A stretch of 45,301 nt of DNA from Triparma columacea (lineage: Eukaryota > Sar > Bolidophyceae > Parmales > Triparmaceae), in contig BRYA01000486.1 in the NCBI GenBank assembly GCA_030267965.1, positions 19,525 through 64,825 on the forward strand, in the 5' to 3' direction. A program made the translations under genes and the position numbers. A model generated the notes under the pieces. The model worked only from the letters and a program-made list of their open reading frames with translations, ran no database searches and was not told where the DNA came from. This document shows positions 31,068 to 40,838 of this stretch, piece by piece; the stretch's first letter is position 1, and every line of letters starts with the position of its first letter.

Positions 31068-34000
31068 ATGTTAGAGCGAGTCCTCTTCACCTTGGGGATA
31101 TTTCTCCTCCTCTCCTCTAACTACGTTGTTTTGGTTTGGGGATTTGGGGAGGAGGGTCCCCCATGTATTGATGTTGCCAATAAGAGGATCCGCATTGGCG
31201 ATAACATGGGAGTTGCCAACCCTTGGGGCCTTACTGTTGCCGCTAAATATGTTGAGCAACTCACAGGATGGGACATCACATGGCAGAGGATTTACGGAGG
31301 TGAGAGGTCGGGCAATGAGCGGAGTGACGAGCTGACGATGCTAGTTTGTGAACAAAATTCATGTGTGCTGAGGTTTTTCTCATCCCGGTTGCTTCGCTCG
31401 CCGCTCTTCACTTGGCTCGCCGCAGGAGGACACGCCATTCGTATGCTTGACGAGGGCCAGCTTTGCATGAGCTTGGTTGGGTCTTCACCAATTGCGACGG
31501 CCCAGCTAAGAGGCTCCAAGATGGAGGTGAGGATGGGCAAGAATTGAGGCAGAGTCACGTCCGCTTTATTGTCAATAATACGCCCTCTTCTGCAGCTCGA
31601 TTTGCTCGCTTTTCCAACCCTTTTCAATCCCTCCTTCACTCGCGGCACGCTCGTCGCAGCTCATTGGCATGCTAGATGTAATCGGAGACGCCGAGATGCT
31701 GGTAGTCAAGGAGAATATCATCTCCCCCATGGACCTCGAGGGGACGACGCTCGTTACTGTGCCGGATTCGACTGCCCAGTTCCACCTCCTCCTTATCGAG
31801 GAATTTTTCGGGGTGAAGTTTGGGAAAGTTTTGGACGTCAACAGCATCGTGGATGCGGACGGAAATGCCATAACCTTCCAAGAGGCTTGGGACAACAATC
31901 TCGTCGATGGGATCTATATGTGGGGAGCAACCCAAGCACATGCTGTCAAGAACGGAGGGCACAAGTTGATAGGCAGCAAGGAGCTTGGGGAGTGGGAGCC
32001 AGCCAAGGTCATCTTTGATGGTTTCGCATCCCGCACCGACGTATCCGGCCTTGACCCTGTCTTCACGGCGACACTTGTCGGTGTCATGGCAACTCTGAAC
32101 AAGGCATACGTCAGTAAGACGCCACGTGAGTGGGTGTTTGACTCAAGTGAGATGCAGGTAAGAAATGAAGTTTCGAGAAATCAAGAAGTATCGCAAAATA
32201 AAATAACAATCCTCTAACCCGACTTCCTACGCTCTTCGCAGGCCTCCTTGGCTACAACTGGCAGTATCACTGACGCTGCATACGAATCTTATCTTGTATA
32301 TTTGAATGGACTGATTTTCCACGATCTCGATGAGCAGCGCTCCTGCTCCCGCATCGGTTGCGGGTTGCAGGGGATGGATGCGCAAGCCTTGAAGGCAGTC
32401 AACACCTTCAAGATGGGCATCAAAGCAGCCACGAACATGCGGTCGGACGATGTCTGGGAGATTTCCACGAACGCTAATTACCTAGACCTTGCCGCATCCC
32501 AAGGTTACGGAGTTATCGCAAATATAGACGATTGGGACCAGGTGAGAAATGGAAATCGGACACGGTTTAGTTCATACATCCTTTCTACAGTGATTCCAAC
32601 CCTTTCCCCCCCGTGCTCCCCGCTATCTGCAGTCCGCAAGAGACAACATCATTGCAAACTATTCCACAATGAACCACCACGGCTACGCCTGGCACACTGG
32701 TGTGCATAGCGGGACCGCACCTCACGATAACCAATGTTCTGGTACGGTCACCATCTCATCTGACGGGACATTCTCCGACGGTCACCTGCCTGGCCTCAGC
32801 TACCATGACAACGCAGATTGCACTTGGGTCCTCGACAGCGGAACGGCATCCGACACGACTACAGTCTCTGTGTCATTCCTGGACATTGCAGGCGGTTGGG
32901 ACACTCTCACGATCTCTGACTCCTCTGGAGACGTCTTGGCCATCTTCTCTGGGCTTCAAACCCCTCCGCCGATCTCGGCTGTTGGGCCTGTGACTGTCAG
33001 GTTTGAGACAGACGGGAGACCTCAAATTTTTGCAACAGACAAAGAGGCTGGTTTCATCGCTTCTGTCGCATTTTCATCAACCCCGCCTGCAACTTGTCCT
33101 TCAGGGAAGTACGGCGCAGACTGCTCGAGCGACTACTGTTATGGTAAAACTGCATTGAGCACTTCCGGCACAATTACGACGCAACATCGCAACCTTGCTA
33201 GATGCTCCTGGGAGCTAACGGCTTCCGACGGCAAGGTTGTCCTACTTGATTTCAGCGCTATGGCACTTGAATATCTGTATGATTTTGTCGAAGTGTTCGA
33301 CAGCGATGGCACTATCCTTGGAAAATTCAGTGGCTTCTCGCCGCCACCTAAGCTCGTGTCAAGTGGGGCAACAATGACCTTGCGTCTCACTGCCGACGAC
33401 CTTGTATGGCAAGATCAGGGATTCACGGCGTCTTTCACTAGCGTTGACAGTCCCGAATTGACACCTTGCGAACCTGGGCAGTTTGGTCCCTACTGCGATT
33501 TCGATTTCTGCTTCGGATCAGTGGCAATCGAAGCGAATTCCAACGACAAGGAGGGGATCATCCTGAGTGGTAATAATTTCCCCGGGGGGTTGAACTGCGA
33601 CTGGGTGCTTGGAAAAGATGCTTCATCGTCATACGAATCGATAATTTTCTCCTTCAACGAAATCGATATGGAACCTGACCCGCAGCTTGAGGGCATCGTC
33701 CCCGACCAGCTTGTCTTCAAGGACGGAGCTTCGGATAGTGTCCTGTACACTGTGAGGGGTAAATCGTCTCAGTGCTCGAGGTCGACAGATTGCAATCCAA
33801 ACAGCGGCACAGCATCTCCTTCGGATTGCGTTTTTTCTGACCAGGCTGACGTCTTCGGAGTTTGCGTTTGTGAGGAGGGATTCGTTAATGGAGACTGTTC
33901 CGAGAGCGTTGTAACTCTCACACCGACCGAGGGCTTTGTAACGGTCTCGTATGCGACTGACATCAACGACCCTTCCGTCTTCAACGGATGGAACATGACC

Positions 34001-35707
34001 TATTCTTTCTGTGGGGGGGATGGATACGGTCCTTGTGAAGAGGTGAATACGAACCCTAGTGAAGAAAAGCTTCCATACATTGCCATTATTGCCGCTCCCG
34101 CTACTGTCATTTTCATCATCGTGATTTACTTCAGATCGCAGAGCTCTAAAGACAAGTCGCGATTGACTTTTCTAAAAAGCGAGAACGACAAGCTACATGA
34201 GGACTTGAAGATGCTTCAAAAGTATTCAAAGGAGGAAATTGACATGATCGAGGGTCAGATTCTTTCTTTTAAGTCCAACCTCGATACAAAGAAGGCTCTG
34301 GCGGCTCGAGGGAGAGCAGGCAAGCAGGCGGATGGGACTGCAAATTCTAGGAAGCATGATATTGACAAGCTCTTGATTTTGGCAATCGAATTGGAGAGCG
34401 AAGAAGTTCTCGGGAAGGGTAGCTTCGGGGAAGTACACAAGAGCAAGTACAGGGGTCTTCACGTTGCCGTGAAGACTCTCCATAGTATTGACAAGGAGAG
34501 CCTGGAGAGGTTTCAGGCCGAAATCTTGTTGATGGCTGGCTTGCATCACGAGAACGTCGTTCAGCTTGTTGGGGCGTGCTGGGAGAAAGACCTAATGGCT
34601 TTGGTCATGGAATACTGCAGCAAAGGCATGTCGTCTGATGTCATCAGAGCCGAGGGGATGAACTTCAGCTGGGATGATCCTCTACTGAAGTGGGCCATGG
34701 ACACAGGAAGAGCGATGAGGTACCTTCACAGTGTCCACTATGTCGATTTTAAGAACGAAAACAAAGAGGTGTTGGGTATAATGCACAGAGACTTGAAACC
34801 CGACAACTGTTTGGTGACGGAGACGTACACAATCAAGGTTGCCGATTTTGGGGAAGCGAGAGCGTTTAATGAGAACCTTACCATGACGCAGGTGGGAACT
34901 CCTTTGTACATCGCTCCTGAGATTGTAAAGGGCGAACACTATGATGTGAAGGCGGATGTGTTCAGTTACGCTCTGACGATTTTGGCGTGGGGACTCAAGA
35001 GGCAGAGTTTGCTCAATTGTTTATTTACAATTCTGCAAGAAGATAGGGGTAGAAAAATGACTGTAAACCCGAAGCAGAGTACTGCAAGAGTCAGCCACGC
35101 GATGATCAGCAAGGGATGGAGGCCGGGAAGGAAAATGTTGGAGGAACTCGACATCCCTGCTACTATCGTTGATCTCATCCTGCAATGCTGGAAGGAGGAT
35201 CATAAGATGAGGCCATCATTTACTGAAGTTCTGGAATATCTTGAAAAAGAAGCAAGAGCGGAAATCATGCCGTCTGCTTCGCCCGATGGAACAGATAAAA
35301 AGCATACAACAAGACGTTCCAGTACGTCGGGTGCGTTGCGGCTGCGGATCCTCGCTCAGAAGAGGGAGGAAAAAGGGTCGAAGGGGGAGGAAGAACTGAC
35401 GGTTAGGATTGATGAGGGTGCAAGAGGTCTGATGGAGCTGGAGGAGCTCTTAACGGAGAACGAAGAGAAGTACTTGGATAAGCTCAAGGGAGTCGACCTT
35501 GTGAAAAGGATGGAGAAGGACGAGAAGGTGGAGATGGAAATGGAAAGTGCGAGCAAGCTCTTGAAGGAGAGGATCGAGAAGAGGAAGGAGAAGAGGGAGA
35601 AACTGCAGCGGGAGATGGATGGGGAAGAAGCGAAATATGGGGAGGAAGGGGGGGAGGGGGGAGCAACTGAACATAGAAGTGCGATTAAGGTCGTTCCTGT
35701 TATCTAG
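31068..35707 (+). CDS. Receptor protein kinase with TauA-like solute-binding ectodomain and CUB domains
   Basis: Five exons: 31068-31299, 31426-31526, 31660-32157, 32242-32541, 32633-35707; all phases fit (1401 aa). Residues 1-27 are a signal peptide. About 35-400 match the TauA/NMT1-type periplasmic binding protein of bacterial ABC importers: GHAIRMLDEGQLCMSLVGSS then PIATAQLRG, and QEAWDNNLVDGIYMWGAT then LIGSKELGEW. Three CUB-like domains follow from about 412 (for example YDFVEVFDSDG, LGKFSGFSPPP), with Cys-rich EGF-like pieces (CPSGKYGADC, CVCEEGFVNGDC). The transmembrane helix is about 857-877 (YIAIIAAPATVIFIIVIYF). The intracellular kinase, about 965-1250, has GKGSFGEV, AVKTL, HRDLKPDN, DFGEAR and GTPLYIAPE, so all catalytic residues are present; style is TKL. 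A charged coiled tail ends the protein. I infer that it senses a small extracellular solute. Confidence 0.9.
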
Positions 35708-35746
35708 GGTTAAGGGGGGGAGGGGGGAGCAAGTGAACATAGAAGT
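35646..35746. repeat. Imperfect tandem duplication around the receptor-kinase stop codon
   Basis: A 35-nt block (35646-35680) recurs at 35712-35746 with one mismatch, and the sequence after each copy is also similar (CTGTTATCTA at both). The unit of about 66 bp spans the TAG stop at 35705-35707. The second copy lies in the 3' UTR. Confidence 0.85.
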
Positions 35747-36067
35747 TCTCTGTTATCTATGTTGATGTAGTTAGCTGACGTAGAAAATATATTCATAAGT
35801 AGTCCGTAATAAGGCAAATTCTTGGTATTTTTTTTCAATCAGTAGGGCAGGCAATATTTGGAAGGGTGCAGGGGTTTGGACGTAAAGAAAGGATTCTGGA
35901 AGGGGAGAATGATTGAATAAAAAATCACTTTACATGAAAAACATTTGAAATTTACATTGAGGTCAATCGCTGACACGTACCTCAGGGGTCCATTTCGCCC
36001 CGTCATCAACGTTTCAACCATCACCTCTATCCACCGTCCTACTACTCCTGTCCTCTCCCTTTGTCCC
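35708..36067. other. Convergent intergenic region: 3' UTRs of receptor kinase and selenoprotein genes
   Basis: About 360 nt between convergent stops. It holds the duplicated block described separately and then A/T-rich sequence. On the minus strand it is the 3' UTR of the ubiquitin-deiodinase gene, where a SECIS element would be expected (see the candidate at 35959-36027). Confidence 0.5.
35959..36027 (-). promoter_or_regulatory. Candidate SECIS-like hairpin in the selenoprotein 3' UTR
   Basis: Read on the minus strand from 36027, GAGGT pairs with a downstream ACCTC, TGAAACGT pairs with ACGTGTCA (one mismatch), and an inner GGGG/CCCC stem closes a loop containing AAA. ATGA lies 5' and TGA lies 3' of the inner stem, the kind of bases that form the non-canonical SECIS core. 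The inner stem is shorter than in canonical eukaryotic SECIS elements and AA comes too soon after ATGA. I therefore give it low confidence. It starts about 40 nt after the stop codon. Confidence 0.25.
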
Positions 36068-37978
36068 TTACTTGAATCTCTGCTCCAACCAAGCTCTGAG
36101 ATCGCCGACATTATGACTGCACTCAGTTGGAGCAGAGATGAACTCCATCTTTCCGTCCTCGATAACGTACATCCTCACCGGCCAAGGAGCGAAGGCCTTT
36201 TCGAAAGGGTTGCCCGCCTCCGGAGAATCGACGACTACACTCATTGCCCCATCAGTGGGCACTCCGTAAGTGCCGAGGAATTCCTTACAGACCTCGACTC
36301 TTCTCTCCGTCGTCTTGGGTTGCTCAATTTCAACGGGCTTTCCGTCGGGAACGTACCTCCCTGACCTCACAGGCCACTCGTCATTTGCATGTGCCTCCTC
36401 TATGTACACCATCAACCAGTCCACACTCCAATCCTCTGATCCGACCATGTCCTTGAAGACAGCGGGGAGAATAGCGCGGAAGGGGGGTCAGGAGAAGGAT
36501 CCAGCGAGGACGACTAGAGGGCGCGAGGGCCTCGCGTGAGCAAGCAACGTTGTGGAACTTCCATCGAGATGGGCGAGGGGAACATCAGGAGCGATGGTAC
36601 TGGGAGAGAGATCACCAAGTCTTGCTCGGTTAAACCGGATGTAGAATGACGTTCCGATGCGACCCGCGGCAAGGCGGAGCTCATGGAGTGCGTCTGGAGT
36701 CGGGTGGATTCCAAACTCGAGGAGGGTAGTTGCCTGAATGTTCTCTGCGACTTCGATCCAATCACTTTCTCCAGATGCCTCCGCCTCTGCATAAAGGACT
36801 TGCGCCGCTTCACTCTTGCGGAGGAACTCCTCCCGAGAGAGGATACGCCTGATTCGATCGTCGTCTCCAAGGATGGAGCCCTTGAGTGCCCCGTCCTCAT
36901 CACCTCACTCGCTTCGCCCTCGCTTCTTTCCTCTCATTTCCGCAAATTTATCCTTCATTTGACCAAGAATGGCCTCTTGGTCCTTGATTTCCTTCGCGAG
37001 AATTGCGCTGTCCATCAACATTTTGACGGTATCAAATGGGGATATGGGGACAACGACAGTCTCACCGTCAATTGTAACTTTGACCTCAGGATCGGGTACG
37101 GTTTCTGCCAATTCCTTAAAGTCCGAACGGGATGCACACGCAGAATACATGCCACCACGAAGACGGAGCACAAGGTGGAGGGTGGACTCCTTCTGGATTT
37201 TATAGTCGGAGAGGATCCTGCCGTCCTCAATCTCTCGACCGCCGAAGATGAGACGCTGCTGGTCGGGGGGGATTCCTGTTGATACTTTGAGCATCTGTTT
37301 GGCGACTAAGATTGTGTCGGAGGGCATGGGATTGATAGTAATGGTCTGACCAGTTAAGGTTTTGACGTATATTTGCATGCTGCCTGGTGAGGGTGGTTGG
37401 GGTAGTGGCATACTAACTTCAGCTCTTATATCCCCGTGGGCAAGCTGCCTCTCAGTTAGCTGCTGATCCGTCTGAAGATCAAGTTTACCATGTCTGGCAA
37501 AGATACTATCGCCCTCGATTATATACTCATCATAGAGAAGTCGAGCCTTCATGGAGACCAGCAAGGGCTGCGATTGGGGTTTCGACAATAGATCCAATAA
37601 TTCTGGGTTACCCTTCCGCTGAAAATCTCCATGGCCCAAACCGCAATCGCTGGGTCGAAGGTATAATTTCTCGTAAGCATCCGTCCCTCCATGAGCATTC
37701 TCAGGACAGAGCTTTTTATCTCGAACATCGTTGAGCTCATCCTCAGGAAGGAGGTGTTTGAAGTGAGATCCGTAGAGGCCACTTAGACTGCCACCGGGAA
37801 ATTTCTCGGGAATATTGAGAGCTGAAGAGACAAGCTGAAAGAGGTCCATACCTTTGATGCGGTTGCTCACATTGAGAGGAACCGCATAACACGTGCCTCC
37901 AAGGTCCGTTTCGACATTAACCTTGATAGAAATCGAATTTGGTGGTATTGGAAGGTCTTGCGTAGCTGCTGCTGCCAT
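36068..37978 (-). CDS. Ubiquitin - deiodinase-like selenoprotein fusion (in-frame TGA = selenocysteine)
   Basis: Exons 37978-36909 and 36848-36068 (616 aa), start at ATG 37978 ([10 protein letters not shown]). Residues 201-276 are a complete ubiquitin: [10 protein letters not shown] start, [19 protein letters not shown] end, exactly 76 residues, with the Leu8/Ile44/Val70 patch, Gly75-Gly76 and Lys6, 27 and 63, but Gln11, Met29, Ser33 and Arg48. The C-terminal part is a thioredoxin-fold iodothyronine-deiodinase-like domain: [13 protein letters not shown] at 36490-36488, [11 protein letters not shown], then [15 protein letters not shown] and a C-terminal [12 protein letters not shown]. The TGA sits exactly where family members carry selenocysteine (before Pro-Pro) and the frame stays open to a TAA. 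A first in-frame TGA (36907-36905) is removed by a 60-nt GTGAGG...AATCAG intron. Deiodinases reductively remove iodine; the algal substrate is unknown. Confidence 0.8.
36488..36490 (-). other. In-frame TGA read as selenocysteine (codon 477)
   Basis: The codon follows GSFS and precedes PPF, the deiodinase active-site context (Ser-Cys/Ser-Thr-Sec-Pro-Pro in animals). Both flanks show deiodinase-type sequence in the same frame, so treating it as a stop would discard a conserved domain. Confidence 0.8.
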
Positions 37979-38077
37979 ACTGCGTTTTGCTGTTGCCTGG
38001 AAACTGGAAACCCACAAATTAATAAATCTGGAAAAAGGAACCCACCCCAAATCTCACCACAAATCTAGAAGTAAAAA
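37979..38077. promoter_or_regulatory. 99-bp bidirectional promoter, ubiquitin-deiodinase / PPR-TrmB
   Basis: Only 99 nt separate the two divergent ATGs. Both leaders and promoters must fit here or overlap coding sequence. No TATA box is evident. Co-expression of the two genes is a reasonable but untested inference. Confidence 0.6.
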
Positions 38078-40326
38078 ATGAATGATAACGCCAATTTCAC
38101 GCAAAATAAGCGTCAAAAGAACAACAACAAACAACGAAACACGACCACACATTTCAAATCATCCTCACATACCTCATACTCCAAACTCTCCCCCACCTCT
38201 CGATCCCCCTCTCGCTCACCTTCCAAAACCCCTCCCTCAAAGTCCTCCTTATCCTCCACCACCCTAGCCTTAAACACCACCCTCCAATCCTGTTCCCTTC
38301 GTAAAGATGGTCTCCTAGCTCTAACAACCCTCCAATCCACCCCGACCTCTCTTTACGATAACCATCATTGTACTATGACTGTAAACGCATTAGTACGATC
38401 CGGTCGTACTAACGAGGCTGAGGATGTAGTTAGAAGTGGTAAGTACTTCAAAGGTATAGTACCAACACAAGCATGGTGTGCGTTAATAAAGGGGTACGCA
38501 CACGAAGGGAATCTCGGGAAAATCGAGACTTGTGTTAACACCGTTTGTGAGAAGAATAGGAAAGGGGTGTTTGGGCCGAACGTTAGGGTTATTAATACCG
38601 TACTTAGAGGAATACTATGGGGTGGTGGGGGTGGGAAGGGTGGGTGTATGGATCGGTGTATTAATGTATACGAACAGTGGTTTGGGGGGGAGGGGATGTA
38701 CGATGGGAGTAGTATAGAGTATGTTGTCAAGGTGCTGGGGAGGGTTGGAAGGATGAAGGAGGCTGAGAGTTGGGTCAGGAAATACGGGAAGGTTAGAGGT
38801 TGGTGTAAGGGTGTGTTCAAGCCTGGGGAGGAGAACGTTGAGGGGGGGGTGGGGGAAGAGGAGGGGGAAACGTGGTGCGTGGCTAGTCTGGCGATTGGGA
38901 GAGGGTATATGGTTGAGGGGAAAACTAGGAAGGGAGTGGAGTGGTGTAGGAGGGGAGAAGCTTGTGGGAGGGCAATGGGGGAAGGGGGGGAAGGGAAGGA
39001 TGGACATTCTAATGGGGGAGAGAAGAAGGGGGAGGAAAAGAAAGGGGGCGATAAAATTGGAGGGAAGAGAGGGAGGGGGGAAGTCGATGAGGGGAGAGAG
39101 GAAAGCAACAGACTCTACAGGGGATTCAGGATCAAGGATGTCATGGCTGACCTTAAGGAGGCACGGGAGTGGGGGGAGAGAAAGATGAAAGAGGAGGAGG
39201 AGGAAGAGGAGGGCAATAAGGATGGTGGAGGGAATAAGAAAAACGACAAGGGCAAAAGGGCTGATAGTAGGAGAAGGCTAATCTTCAGAGGGGGGGGAGG
39301 GAGCACCATGGTAAAGGGGGAGAAGGAGGAGGCAAGGGAAGCCGTGGAGTGGGACAAAGTATGGGAAAGGGAAGGGAAGGGGGAGAGGAAGAGATTTGTT
39401 GAACTTGGATGCGGGGGGGGAGAATGGATCGTTAATCAGGCAAAGGCTAGGTGAGGGGAAGAGAGGGGGGGGGGGAGATGGAGAGACACAAGACACAAGC
39501 AGAACATAGGATTATTTGCGCAGTCCAGTCATCCAACCCGCTTTCCCCTCATCACCCACGCTCACCTATAAACAGGAGTGATTCCAACTGGGTAGGCGTA
39601 GAGATGCGTCGCGACCGTCTCTACAACGGTTACGTAAAGTCGATCCTCCACCCTTCCGGCCCCTTAACGAACGTCGCCTTCGTCGGTGACGAGGCCGGTG
39701 CATTCCTGGCCGGTGAAAGGGAGGGAACGTGGGACGGAGCTTTTGTTAACCACCCGGAACCACCGACTCAGGCGAACGGGGAGGGGGAGAACCATATGTG
39801 CAACGAGGGGAATTTGAGGGAGATATGGAGGGGGCTTAAGGGGGGGGGGAAGCTGGTCATCGTCGGGGACAACGCGGGGTACGTGAGGAGCATAGCTCGG
39901 AACATCAGCGGGATGGTCGGAGAGGGTATGGGGTGGGCCAATGACGAAGGGGCGGCTGTGGGGGGGGGGGGACTTAGGAGAATGGAGAGCGTTAAGGGGA
40001 AAGGAGGGTACGGGGTAGACGTGCTTAGCGGTAAACCGGGGAGGGCGGTGGGGTATGAGGAGGGGGGACAGAGCTACTTTGACGGGCTCTGGAAGACGGG
40101 GGCGGGGAGCTTTAGTAGTAGGGAGATTAGGTATGTTGTGGCGGTTAGGAAGACGGGGAGGGTGGAGATGGGGGGAGGGGGGAAGGGGGAGAAGGGGGAG
40201 GGGGGGAAGAAAAAGGGGAAAAAGAAAAACGCGGCGAAACAGGCGAGGAGGAATCAGAGGAGACTCGAGAAGAAGGGGGAAGGGGAAATCGCGAGACCGA
40301 TATTGACAATGCCGTCGGGGAAGTGA
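38078..40326 (+). CDS. PPR - tRNA (guanine-N7) methyltransferase (TrmB) fusion
   Basis: Exons 38078-39450 and 39576-40326, phase 2 (CTAG|GTGAGG...AACAG|G), 707 aa. The N-terminus is Asn/Lys/Ser-rich. Next come pentatricopeptide-like helices (YDNHHCTMTVNALVRSGRTN, TQAWCALIKGYAHEGNLGKI, SIEYVVKVLGRVGRMKEAES). A low-complexity Gly/Glu/Lys region follows, then a class I methyltransferase: FVELGCGGGEWIVNQAKAR is the SAM-binding motif I, NWVGVEMRRDRLYNGY is motif II, and WDGAFVNHPEPPTQ replaces the INFPDPW catalytic-loop motif of TrmB. TrmB makes m7G46 in tRNA. The fusion suggests that the PPR part guides the methyltransferase to an organellar RNA; I recall PPR-TGM proteins of this kind being described from diatoms. 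The C-terminus is very Lys/Gly-rich. Confidence 0.8.
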
Positions 40327-40838
40327 AAGCAATTCACCGTTTTAATGAATCTAATGGTTTTATCACGCTTCGACTTCATCAACATCTTGCTCCTTACAAA
40401 CTGGGCGACGGTTTTTGGTTCTCTGTCGCCGAATCGCCACGGGGACCCTGATGTTGCAAATTTGCAATAACACAAGGGAAAGGTACGGAACAACCTGCCG
40501 TTTGCCGGGCTGGACGGCCCACCCGGAGAGAGGGAGAGCTCGTAATTAAAGACTTGCGGGCAGCGGTAGCTCAAGTTGCATGGACAGGTCCAACAAACAA
40601 CAACAGATTCGTGTCTTTGTGCCTTTGGTGTTGTTACTATTGGGACCTGTAATTCACGACTGATAGCGCTATTCTCCCCAGACGATATACTGATGCTATC
40701 TTCTCTCTTTGTCATCCGTTTTGTAACGAGACTAAGTCTAACCCCCCAACCCCACCACCCTCATCCCCTCGCTTATTGCTCCACCTTGGTTTAACAGCCT
40801 TCAGCGAACATATACAATAAATTATTGTTTACACCCCG
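40327..40838. other. Intergenic region between PPR-TrmB and the repeat gene
   Basis: About 510 nt. A minus-strand open frame (40254-40715) has a Cys-rich segment but no recognisable domain and overlaps the TrmB 3' end, so it is not called. A perfect 14-bp palindrome, TTGCAAATTTGCAA, lies at 40454-40467. No tRNA or other RNA gene is recognised. Confidence 0.4.

Noticed and set aside
31660..32541. Solute-binding domain as bacterial contamination or a separate bacterial gene
   Set aside because: It is interrupted by spliceable introns with the same border style as neighbours and continues in phase into the CUB-kinase exon.
36514..36903. Minus-strand frame starting ATG ATG AGG in the deiodinase region, as the true start of that gene
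   Set aside because: Its translation (Ser/Arg-rich) does not reach the deiodinase frame. The family-like residues are in another frame continuous with the ubiquitin ORF.
36905..36907. First in-frame TGA as a second selenocysteine
   Set aside because: No conserved context, and a good 60-nt intron removes it. Kept only as an alternative under the intron finding.
40254..40715. 153-codon minus-strand frame with CWTCPC
   Set aside because: No recognisable fold and it overlaps the 3' end of the PPR-TrmB gene; the Cys pattern is too short to call a zinc site.
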